A stretch of DNA of 33,260 nucleotides from Anaerolineales bacterium (lineage in GTDB: Bacteria > Chloroflexota > Anaerolineae > Anaerolineales > Villigracilaceae): assembly GCA_919902735.1 (NCBI GenBank), contig CAKKRM010000047.1, forward strand, positions 1 to 33,260, in the 5' to 3' direction. A program made the translations under genes and the position numbers. Positions 14,582 to 21,928 of this stretch are shown here, piece after piece (position 1 is the stretch's first letter; every line of letters starts with the position of its first letter). The notes below the pieces were generated by a model that was given only the letters and a program-made list of their open reading frames with translations, ran no database searches and was not told where the DNA came from.

Positions 14582-17101
14582 ATGGCTGAAGAAAATGTGA
14601 TCGCAGGAAATATCGAGTCGGTTGATATTGACGCCCAGATGCGCTCTGCCTACCTTGATTACGCCATGAGCGTGATCGTGGCGCGCGCGCTCCCAGACGC
14701 CCGTGATGGCTTAAAACCCGTCCACAGGCGTATTTTATTTGCCATGCACGAGTTGGGCATTCGTTCAAACTCGTCTTTCAAGAAGTCTGCCCGTATTGTG
14801 GGTGAGGTGTTGGGTAAATACCATCCGCATGGCGACTCGGCGGTCTATGAGTCCATGGCGCGCATGGCGCAGGATTTCTCTCTGCGTTACCTGCTGGTGG
14901 ATGGTCAGGGTAACTTCGGCTCGGTGGATGGCGACGCGCCCGCGGCCATGCGTTATACCGAGGCGCGCCTGCAAAAAATGGCCGAGGAATTACTCGCCGA
15001 CCTTGAAAAAGACACTGTGGACTTTGGTCCCAACTTTGACGACTCTCTTGAAGAGCCGCTCGTCCTGCCTGCGCGTCTGCCGAATCTTTTATTAAACGGT
15101 TCATCGGGTATTGCGGTGGGGATGTCTACCAACATCCCGCCGCAGAACCTGCGCGAATTGACAGGCGCGATCAATCACCTGATCGATAATTACGACACGA
15201 TCGAAGATGTCACAGTTGACGACTTAATGAAGTTCGTTATCGGGCCTGATTTTCCCACGGGCGGAATCATCGTCGGAACAGAGGGAATTCACTCGGCATA
15301 CGGAACAGGCCGAGGTCGAATCGTGATGCGCGGCGTCGCTCATATCGAAGAGACCAAGGCTGGGCGTTATTACATCAACATTACGGAGATCCCGTACCAG
15401 GTCAATAAATCCACGTTGATCGAGCGCATTGCTGAATTGGTGCGTGATGGCAAGATCGACCAGATCTCAGACCTGCGGGATGAATCTGACCAGCGCGGCA
15501 TGAGCATCATCATCGAGTTGAAGCGCGGCGCGCAGCCGAAGAAGGTGTTGAACCAGCTTTATAAATATACGGCTTTGCAGTCCACGTTTGGTGTGCAAAT
15601 GCTCTCGCTCGTGGACGGAGAACCGCGCACCCTGCCGCTCAAGCGCATGTTGCATATCTTCATCGAGCACCGCCAGACGGTCATCGTCCGCCGCACGAAT
15701 TTTGAATTGGCGAAGGCGCGCGCCCGTCAGCATATTTTGGATGGCTACCTGATTGCGCTGAATAATATCGAAGCGGTCATCAAGACCATCCGCGAGGCCG
15801 ACGATGCGGATGTAGCCAAGGCCAGTTTGATGACTCGCTTCAAGCTAAGCGAGTTGCAGGCGCAGGCCATTTTGGATATGCAGTTACGCCGTCTCGCCGC
15901 TTTGGAACGCTGGAAGATCGAGGAAGAACACAAGCAGGTTCAAGCGACGATTGAATATCTTGAAGACCTGCTTGCTCATCCAAAGAAAATCCTCGAGCTT
16001 ATTAAATCTGAATTGATCGAGCTGACCGAGAAATACGGCGATGACCGCCGCACGCGTATTGCCGCAGACGCAAAAGAAGATATTCACGATGAAGACCTGG
16101 TGGCAGATGAATCCGTACTCATCAGCCTCACCGAGCGCGGATATATCAAACGTGTGGCTGCATCCGCATTCCGCTCACAAAGCCGCGGCGGGCGCGGTGT
16201 GATGGGGCACACCACCAAGGATGAAGACGAAGTGGTTATGCTCATCCCAGCCCGCACGTTGAACACGATGCTGTTCTTTTCGGATAAAGGCAAGGTGTAT
16301 TCCGAGAAGGTCTATCAAATCCCTGACTCGGAACGCGCTACCAAGGGCATTCCATTGGTCAATGTCTTGTCGCTTGATCCGAATGAGAAAGTAACAGCGG
16401 CCATGGCTGTCGGCGCGTTCTCTGCGGATAGTTTCTGTATGTTGATGACGGGACGTGGCAAGATCAAGCGCGTGACGATGGAAGAGTTCGCTTCTGTCCG
16501 CCCCTCTGGCTTGATTGCCATGTCTTTGGAAGAGGGTGACCAGTTGGGTTGGGCGCGTCTCACCTCTGGCAAAGATGAGATCATCATCGTCACTGAAAAC
16601 GGGCAGGCATTGCGCTTTAACGAAACCAAAGTCCGCTCGATGGGGCGGCAGGCTGCGGGCGTGCAGGGTATCAAACTCAAGAAGGATGACGCCGTCACAA
16701 GCATGGACGTCGTCGAGAAAGACGGCGCTTTGCTGATCATCACCACCAAGGGATTCGGCAAACAAACCCCACTGACCGATTACACGGCCAAGGGACGCGC
16801 AACGGGCGGTAACTTTACAATTGACCCCAAAGCCTTGAAAGAAGTTGGTAAGATCGCTGCGGCGCGCGTGGTTCAAAAAGATGACGATCTGACGATCATG
16901 ACCTCCAATGGCGTGACCTTGCGCCTGAAAGTGAACGATGTCAAACAGTCTGGTCGTGCCACGCGGGGCGTGCATCTCATCAAGCCGCAGGAGAATGATG
17001 CAGTCGCATCCGTGGCGCGCATCGCCGCCGAAGACCTGAAAAAGGCGGGCGCGCAAATCGCCGAAAACGAAAAAGTGGAAGAACAGCCGAAACTGGTTTA
17101 A
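14582..17101 (+). CDS. gyrA: DNA gyrase subunit A
   Basis: An 839-aa type IIA topoisomerase subunit that breaks and rejoins DNA. The catalytic tyrosine is Y125 in [10 protein letters not shown]. The quinolone-determining region is [17 protein letters not shown], with S86 and E90 at the sites equivalent to E. coli Ser83 and Asp87, so no common resistance change is present. The C-terminal beta-pinwheel includes QSRGGRG (about 532-538), a variant of the GyrA box QRRGGKG, which favours GyrA over ParC. The acidic C-terminal tail ([10 protein letters not shown]) is short. GAAGGA lies seven bases before the ATG. gyrB is not adjacent. Confidence 0.95.
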   Translation: MAEENVIAGNIESVDIDAQMRSAYLDYAMSVIVARALPDARDGLKPVHRRILFAMHELGIRSNSSFKKSARIVGEVLGKYHPHGDSAVYESMARMAQDFSLRYLLVDGQGNFGSVDGDAPAAMRYTEARLQKMAEELLADLEKDTVDFGPNFDDSLEEPLVLPARLPNLLLNGSSGIAVGMSTNIPPQNLRELTGAINHLIDNYDTIEDVTVDDLMKFVIGPDFPTGGIIVGTEGIHSAYGTGRGRIVMRGVAHIEETKAGRYYINITEIPYQVNKSTLIERIAELVRDGKIDQISDLRDESDQRGMSIIIELKRGAQPKKVLNQLYKYTALQSTFGVQMLSLVDGEPRTLPLKRMLHIFIEHRQTVIVRRTNFELAKARARQHILDGYLIALNNIEAVIKTIREADDADVAKASLMTRFKLSELQAQAILDMQLRRLAALERWKIEEEHKQVQATIEYLEDLLAHPKKILELIKSELIELTEKYGDDRRTRIAADAKEDIHDEDLVADESVLISLTERGYIKRVAASAFRSQSRGGRGVMGHTTKDEDEVVMLIPARTLNTMLFFSDKGKVYSEKVYQIPDSERATKGIPLVNVLSLDPNEKVTAAMAVGAFSADSFCMLMTGRGKIKRVTMEEFASVRPSGLIAMSLEEGDQLGWARLTSGKDEIIIVTENGQALRFNETKVRSMGRQAAGVQGIKLKKDDAVTSMDVVEKDGALLIITTKGFGKQTPLTDYTAKGRATGGNFTIDPKALKEVGKIAAARVVQKDDDLTIMTSNGVTLRLKVNDVKQSGRATRGVHLIKPQENDAVASVARIAAEDLKKAGAQIAENEKVEEQPKLV

Positions 17102-17104
17102 AAC

Positions 17105-17139
17105 AAAATGGGCAAGGCTCAAAGCCCCGCCCATTTTTT
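17105..17139 (+). terminator. terminator of gyrA
   Basis: The stem AAATGGGC (17106-17113) / GCCCATTT (17129-17136), with an inner GGCT/AGCC pairing, leads into a T-run. It starts four bases after the gyrA stop. Confidence 0.8.
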
Positions 17140-17191
17140 ATTTACCCTACACAGTGCCGCTCAAGGAATCACGGTAGGTTGCATAGGTGAC

Positions 17192-17410
17192 TTAAAACCC
17201 GATCTTGCCAGTTACCAGCAGGGTCAACGCGCCAATCACGCACACAGCCATGAACAACATCACAACGATTACAAAACGCTGAATGGGAGACATCCCCAAA
17301 ATACGGGTTGGCCGTCCACTGGAATATTCCGTCCCTGCGGCGGGTTGGAACTTGGCTTCTTCATCAATGAATGGCTTGGCTGAAACTTCTTCCCGAAGAT
17401 TATCAAACAT
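17192..17410 (-). CDS. small membrane protein, 72 aa, hypothetical
   Basis: It has a polar N-terminal half (FDNLREEVSAKPFIDEEAKF, then GRPTRILGMSPIQRF) and one C-terminal transmembrane helix (VIVVMLFMAVCVIGALTLLV). Start chosen at ATG 17410, with GAGG five bases upstream; a GTG two codons earlier would sit inside the ribosome site. Topology is probably N-in with a short external tail (TGKIGF). No family recognised. It lies downstream of the biotin ligase gene in the same direction. Confidence 0.65.
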   Translation of the reverse strand: MFDNLREEVSAKPFIDEEAKFQPAAGTEYSSGRPTRILGMSPIQRFVIVVMLFMAVCVIGALTLLVTGKIGF

Positions 17411-17436
17411 GGTCACCTCGATTTTTCACGAGTATA

Positions 17437-18216
17437 TCATGCCGCCGGGCGCAGGCTTACATCCCCAAAGCGGACGATCATGGAGTTGTCATGCAGGTCT
17501 TTCAGCCTCAAACTCCCATCGGATTCGAGGCCGTCCACCCTGCCAATGACTGGAACTTCGCCTCCTCCCTTAACTTCAACCTGCTCGCCGCGAAAGGCAA
17601 GCGCCTCCTCCCAGGCATCGATCAACTCATCCGAGCCGATCCGTTCGCGCCAGCGGATGAACGCAGTCAAAATGCTGAGCAAAATCTCTTCCCGTTTGGG
17701 TTCGTTTTCGAGCGCGTCTTCAAGGCTGGTGGCGGGGAATTGTAAAAACTCCGCAGGCGGTACAGATGACTTGTACACATTGATGCCCATGCCGATCACA
17801 AGCGAGTCCACATCTTCACCAGACCAAACTGACTCAACGAGAATGCCAGCCGTTTTTTTGCCGTTCAACAAAATATCGTTCGGCCATTTGATCTGCGGAG
17901 CGAGCCCAAGCTTGAGACAGGATTCTGCTATTGAAAGCGCAGCCAGCCCCACGGTCCGCGAGAGATGCGGGCGCAGGGGCGCGGCGGGGCGCAGGATCAA
18001 ACTAACAGCCAGGGCGCTGCCTTTTGGGGTGAACCATCTTCGGTTGAGTCTGCCGCGTCCCTGCGTCTGTTCATCCGCCACTACAATGGATAAATCCTTT
18101 GCGCCCTCCGTTGCCCACGCCAGCGCTTCATCGTTGGTGGAGCCGATGGAATCAAACCAGCGCAAGCCGCCGATGTTTATTTTGGAAAGGGATTTTTTGA
18201 GGGAGGATTCGTTCAT
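17437..18216 (-). CDS. birA: biotin--[acetyl-CoA-carboxylase] ligase
   Basis: This 259-aa enzyme attaches biotin to the carrier lysine of biotin-dependent carboxylases via biotinyl-AMP. Signature residues: SIGSTNDEA, the biotin/ATP loop QGRGRLNRRWF, IKWPNDILLNGKKTAGILVE and GMGINVY. A C-terminal SH3-like domain (about 210-259) follows. The N-terminal helix-turn-helix of E. coli BirA is absent, so this is a monofunctional (class I) ligase without a repressor role. Confidence 0.92.
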   Translation of the reverse strand: MNESSLKKSLSKINIGGLRWFDSIGSTNDEALAWATEGAKDLSIVVADEQTQGRGRLNRRWFTPKGSALAVSLILRPAAPLRPHLSRTVGLAALSIAESCLKLGLAPQIKWPNDILLNGKKTAGILVESVWSGEDVDSLVIGMGINVYKSSVPPAEFLQFPATSLEDALENEPKREEILLSILTAFIRWRERIGSDELIDAWEEALAFRGEQVEVKGGGEVPVIGRVDGLESDGSLRLKDLHDNSMIVRFGDVSLRPAA

Positions 18217-18228
18217 GGGGGAAACATT

Positions 18229-18274
18229 CCGTCATTGCGAGGGCGTTCTTGTACTTTGCCCGAAGCAATGACGG
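18229..18274. repeat. palindromic repeat CCGTCATTGC/GCAATGACGG
   Basis: Perfect 10-bp arms with a 26-base loop lie between the birA-type gene and the peptidase gene. One arm recurs at 11117-11126. It resembles a dispersed REP-like repeat. Confidence 0.6.
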
Positions 18275-18282
18275 GGCGCTAT

Positions 18283-19467
18283 TTATTGAACAATATCGTA
18301 CGGATTGATATTCGAGCCGCCGATGCGAACTTCAAAGTGAAGATGCGCGCCGAATGAATTGCCGGTGTTGCCCGCCGCGCCAATGACCGAGCCTTGACCC
18401 ACCGGGGTACATTGACTGACATTGATCGTGCTTAAGTGGGCATAGACCGTCACATAGCCATTGCCGTGATCGATTTGCACCACGTTGCCATAGCCGTAAT
18501 TCCATCCGCCCTGCGCCATCGTCACAATACCGTTCCCGGCTGCATAAACAGGTTCACCTTCATCGGCTTGAATATCAATGCCAAGGTGTCCGGGCCCATA
18601 GCCATTTCCTGAAATGGCATGTGCATTTGCAGGCCAGCCAAACCCGCTGGCTACCGGCCCGCCGCCACAACTGTTGGTTGCATTTGAGCCGCCCGTGCCG
18701 GTGTTTGCGCCGCGGCCTGCCGTTTGCAGATCTTGTTCCCAGGCACGCAGGTCGCGGGAGCCATCGGGAATCATCACCAAAGTACCGGGTTCCACTTTGG
18801 GGTCGGTCAGGTCAATATCGTTGCCGGGGAAGTTGATGATATCTTCCGCATCCGCATCGAATTTTTCCGCCACCGATTCAAATGTATCGCCATCCTCCCA
18901 TTCGTAATACAACCCATCCACAGGCGGAATAATGAGTTCCATGCCAGGCTTCAAGCTATGCGGGTTATCTTCCAATTGTGTATTGATATAAAGAATGGAT
19001 TCAGTTTTGATCTTATATTCATCCGCAATCGCAAGCATGGCATCACCGCGCGAAACGCGATAGATGATTGATTCATATCTGGGTCTTTCAGGGATGTTGG
19101 TGATCAACTGCAATTTGCGAAAGATGGATGGAAGAACGCTTCCCTCCCCGCCGACAACTGGTTCGCCGACCTGAGTTTGACCTAGGCTGCCAGTATTCGA
19201 TTCGCTGGTCGGCTGCGCGGCAGGGATATTCACGGCTGGGAGCGTGCTTTTATAGTAAAGCGTGGAACCCAGTAAAGCCGCCACAATGAAGATCGTCACA
19301 ACCCAACTGACAATCGAAAAACGATCCGCTTTGGAGTTTGCGCGAAGCGCGCCAGATGCACGCGGAGAAGTTGGCGGTTCGCTTATGACTGGCACATCCG
19401 CCCTGGGTTTTGGCTTGCGCTTAAATTTTTGGAAGAAAGATCGAAGGTTCTCTAAAAAAGGTTTCAT
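18283..19467 (-). CDS. LysM-domain M23 family metallopeptidase
   Basis: The protein is 394 aa: cytoplasmic basic N-terminus, one transmembrane helix (about 54-70, VVTIFIVAALLGSTLYY), two LysM-like modules (starting YRVSRGDAMLAIADEYKI and YEWEDGDTFESVAEKFDAD), a Ser/Gly linker, then an M23 peptidase domain. Zinc ligands are in GHLGIDI and HLHFE. Substrates are peptidoglycan cross-links or envelope polymers outside the membrane. Chloroflexota envelopes vary, so the target is uncertain. No Shine-Dalgarno is evident before the ATG. It follows rho on the same strand. Confidence 0.9.
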   Translation of the reverse strand: MKPFLENLRSFFQKFKRKPKPRADVPVISEPPTSPRASGALRANSKADRFSIVSWVVTIFIVAALLGSTLYYKSTLPAVNIPAAQPTSESNTGSLGQTQVGEPVVGGEGSVLPSIFRKLQLITNIPERPRYESIIYRVSRGDAMLAIADEYKIKTESILYINTQLEDNPHSLKPGMELIIPPVDGLYYEWEDGDTFESVAEKFDADAEDIINFPGNDIDLTDPKVEPGTLVMIPDGSRDLRAWEQDLQTAGRGANTGTGGSNATNSCGGGPVASGFGWPANAHAISGNGYGPGHLGIDIQADEGEPVYAAGNGIVTMAQGGWNYGYGNVVQIDHGNGYVTVYAHLSTINVSQCTPVGQGSVIGAAGNTGNSFGAHLHFEVRIGGSNINPYDIVQ

Positions 19468-19516
19468 TTTTTTATTTGCAGCTGTTTTTGGGGACAGCCC
19501 CGTAAAAGCAGCCAGG

Positions 19517-20794
19517 TTAAGCGTCCCTCGTCAGATTTTCAAGAAACTCCATATTATTTTTTGATTTTTCCATGCGAGTGATGATCGCTTCGGTTGCCAC
19601 AGAATTATCCATGCCCGCGCCCTGGGGCGGGGGGGAGGTCATCTGAATGAACATACGGCGCATCAGCCAGACGCGCTGGAGCAGGTCTGGGCCCAGCAGC
19701 AGGTCTTCGCGGCGGGTGGACGAGCGTTCGATATCCACTGCGGGGAAGGTGCGGCGTTCCTGCAACTTGCGGGAGAGGATTAACTCCATATTACCAGTGC
19801 CTTTGAATTCCTCGTAGACAACGTCATCGAGACGGGAACCTGTGTCTACCAGGCAGGTGGCAATGATGGTGAGCGAGCCGCCGTCTTCCACGTTACGCGC
19901 TGCGCCGAAAAATCGCTTGGGTGGATACAATGCGGATGGGTCCATACCGCCGGAGAGTGTGCGCCCGGATGGGTTGACTACAAGGTTATAGGCGCGGGCA
20001 AGGCGGGTGATCGAGTCCACCAAGATTACCACGTGACGCCCAATCTCTACCAAACGCTTAGCGCGCTCTAAGGCCAGTTCCGCCGTGCGGACGTGGGCGG
20101 TAACGGGTTCGTCAAAGGTGGAGGCAACCACTTCCGCATCTACAGAGCGATCCATATCTGTCACTTCTTCGGGGCGTTCACCGATCAGTGCAATTATTAG
20201 ATGTACGTCAGGGTATTTGGTTGAAATTGAGTTTGCAATTTGCTTGAGAATTGTAGTCTTGCCCGCCTTGGGAGGAGAAACAATCAATCCGCGCTGGCCT
20301 CTGCCTATGGGAGCGATCAGGTTAATCAATCGGGGAGCTAAAGTAGCCTGGTCGGTTTCAAGATCAAAACGTTTTTCTGGAAAAATAGGAGTGAGATTTT
20401 CAAAAATGACCCTGCGTATACCGGTTTCTGGTTCCAACCCATTAATTGATTCTACTTTGAGTAAACCGAAATGCCGTTCACTTTCACGCGGCGGACGCAC
20501 CTGCCCAATCACAAGGTCGCCTGCGCGAAGGTCATATTTCCTTAATTGCGCCTGTGAAACGTACACATCCTGCTCACTAATGCGATAGTTGGTGGCTCGC
20601 AGGAAGCCGATGCCTTCGCTCATGATCTCCAGAATGCCGCCGCGCAGCTCAATACCTTCCTTTTGCGCTTCCGCCTCGCGGATCAGCATGGCGAGGGTTT
20701 CTTTTTTCAGGCGGTTAAAGTTGGGAATATTAAAACTCTTCGCCATTGCGCGCAGTTTGGAAAGGGGTTCGTTCTCTAGTTCAAGTATTTTCAT
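19517..20794 (-). CDS. rho: transcription termination factor Rho
   Basis: A 425-aa hexameric RNA helicase that ends transcription. Order: N-terminal helical Rho-N domain ([20 protein letters not shown]), RNA-binding cold-shock-like domain (about 50-125, with [18 protein letters not shown]), then the RecA-type ATPase with Walker [10 protein letters not shown] (173-181), Walker B-region [15 protein letters not shown] and the Q/R-loop region [16 protein letters not shown]. Length is close to the 419 aa of E. coli Rho; there is no large N-terminal insertion. Confidence 0.96.
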   Translation of the reverse strand: MKILELENEPLSKLRAMAKSFNIPNFNRLKKETLAMLIREAEAQKEGIELRGGILEIMSEGIGFLRATNYRISEQDVYVSQAQLRKYDLRAGDLVIGQVRPPRESERHFGLLKVESINGLEPETGIRRVIFENLTPIFPEKRFDLETDQATLAPRLINLIAPIGRGQRGLIVSPPKAGKTTILKQIANSISTKYPDVHLIIALIGERPEEVTDMDRSVDAEVVASTFDEPVTAHVRTAELALERAKRLVEIGRHVVILVDSITRLARAYNLVVNPSGRTLSGGMDPSALYPPKRFFGAARNVEDGGSLTIIATCLVDTGSRLDDVVYEEFKGTGNMELILSRKLQERRTFPAVDIERSSTRREDLLLGPDLLQRVWLMRRMFIQMTSPPPQGAGMDNSVATEAIITRMEKSKNNMEFLENLTRDA

Positions 20795-21019
20795 GTTTTA
20801 TTCTCTTGGGGAATTTGGGATATGAATGCAAAACTAACCAGCTCCCCCTGGCGGCGGCTGGTGATTTTCCTTAGGATGTTCGTGAAAGTGGGAGTTCAGT
20901 CAAGGTTCTCGTTACAATTTCCAGGCACAATTGATCTGTGCATGGGGTTCTACAAAGTTGTGTTGGCAATCATTCAGGGGAGATGCCTGGATTATAGCAC
21001 TTACACCAGAGCGGTGCAA
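20795..21019 (-). promoter_or_regulatory. rho promoter and long leader
   Basis: On the minus strand TTGCAC (21019-21014), a 17-base spacer and TATAAT (20996-20991) make a near-consensus promoter. The start would be near 20984, giving a leader of about 190 bases before the rho ATG. An ACCAGC/GCTGGT hairpin lies at about 20837-20862. Long rho leaders are known sites of autogenous termination. Confidence 0.65.
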
Positions 21020-21159
21020 GCATCTCAATATTAAATTTTCCGCATTGGGGTATACGGTTTTGCAAATTTGGCTCCATTGGTTATAACGGGATAATTTTTT
21101 GGCTCATGTGTAAAGAGTGTGCAGGCGGCAATGCGCGACGCCTTCAAAGAGCGAAAATC

Positions 21160-21209
21160 TTAACGCGAATTTTCCGAACGCAGCGACTAACGCAAAAAAT
21201 TCGCGTTAA
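21160..21209. repeat. 14-bp inverted repeat TTAACGCGAATTTT
   Basis: Perfect arms at 21160-21173 and 21196-21209 with a 22-base loop. The right arm supplies the stop codon of the oxidoreductase fragment, which suggests insertion into that gene. Confidence 0.65.
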
Positions 21210-21286
21210 AGGGTTTGCTTTCTTGCACAGAGTCTGCACGCAGTATGCCCGGCAAACCCCGCGCCAATTACAACAACGTTTGCCAT
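21206..21286 (-). pseudogene. remnant N-terminus of an FAD/NAD(P) oxidoreductase
   Basis: From ATG at 21286, with AAGGAG ten bases upstream, the frame reads MANVVVIGAGFAGHTACRLC and stops after 26 codons. VVVIGAGFAG is the GxGxxG dinucleotide-binding start of sulfide:quinone reductase or NDH-2-like enzymes. The stop lies in the arm of the inverted repeat at 21196-21209, and no continuation is found further left. It is most likely a decayed gene start. Confidence 0.5.
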
Positions 21287-21324
21287 AGATCATTTTCTCC
21301 TTGGGATTTATAGTATTAGTAGAT

Positions 21325-21398
21325 CACGAAAACGTAGTAACGACTTTAGTCGTTCGAGTAAAAAGCGACTAAAGTCGCCACTACGAGGCCCTTTCGTG
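21325..21398. repeat. long imperfect hairpin with CGACTTTAGTCG arms
   Basis: CACGAAA (21325-21331) pairs with TTTCGTG (21392-21398), GTAGT with ACTAC, and CGACTTTAGTCG with CGACTAAAGTCG. It is a nested palindromic repeat just downstream of the lipoprotein gene, and it may also serve as its transcript end. Confidence 0.6.
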
Positions 21399-21430
21399 AA
21401 CCACTGACGCATGAATGTGCGGAGGTTGAT

Positions 21431-21856
21431 TTATTTTGGATTGGGGTACGCGGTCTCCGTACCGGGGGCATCAACTCCGTCAATGGAGCGTGTGCCGTAC
21501 AACTCTCCATTGACCGTGATGGTGTAGCTCGCAAGGCCGGAGACATCTTGATCTGTCCCTGAAACGCTGTGCCAGGTGACTGATAATTGATTTCCTTCGA
21601 GTATGCCTGTGCCTACATGAATGCCGCCTGAGATCAGCCATTGCAGGTTATATTCGTTGGGCTGTCCGCCTTTCGTGATGGTGAGCGTGCCGCCGTATTG
21701 TTCACCTGTCGGGTCGAAAGCATTGATTGCGTAGGAGCCGACGATGTTCGGCACATTGTCAGCGGGGGCGTCTGCGCCAAGGGGGCCGGGCTTGTTGCGT
21801 CCGCAAGCGGAGAGGGTTATGGCTGCTAATAAAATCAGAATGCTAATTCGTTTCAT
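21431..21856 (-). CDS. predicted lipoprotein, 141 aa
   Basis: The signal peptide MKRISILILLAAITLSAC has the lipobox LSAC with Cys18 as lipidation site, so the protein is anchored outside the cytoplasmic membrane by Lgt. After a Pro/Ala linker the mature part is beta-rich (GSYAINAFDPTGEQYGGTLT and LEGNQLSVTWHSVSG), similar to small beta-barrel or lipocalin-like proteins, but no family is certain. AGAGGAAAC precedes the ATG. It follows the respiratory fusion gene in the same direction, which may be chance or a link to that complex. Confidence 0.75.
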   Translation of the reverse strand: MKRISILILLAAITLSACGRNKPGPLGADAPADNVPNIVGSYAINAFDPTGEQYGGTLTITKGGQPNEYNLQWLISGGIHVGTGILEGNQLSVTWHSVSGTDQDVSGLASYTITVNGELYGTRSIDGVDAPGTETAYPNPK

Positions 21857-21870
21857 GTTTCCTCTTTTTT

Positions 21871-21899
21871 GACCGTAGACCGTAGACGACAGACCGTGG
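21871..21899. repeat. short GACCGTA tandem repeats
   Basis: Degenerate 7-base units (GACCGTA, GACCGTA, GACGACA, GACCGTG) lie between the lipoprotein and the cytochrome fusion gene. No function is evident. Confidence 0.5.
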
Positions 21900-21928
21900 T
21901 CAATCGTCCATTGTCTAACGTCGAATTT

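Noticed and set aside
16175-17134. 319-aa open frame opposite gyrA
   Set aside because: It is a shadow of the gyrA coding strand with biased His/Arg-rich composition and no ribosome site or family features.
17411-17416. GTG start two codons upstream of the 72-aa membrane protein
   Set aside because: It overlaps the GAGG ribosome site; the ATG at 17410 has correct spacing.
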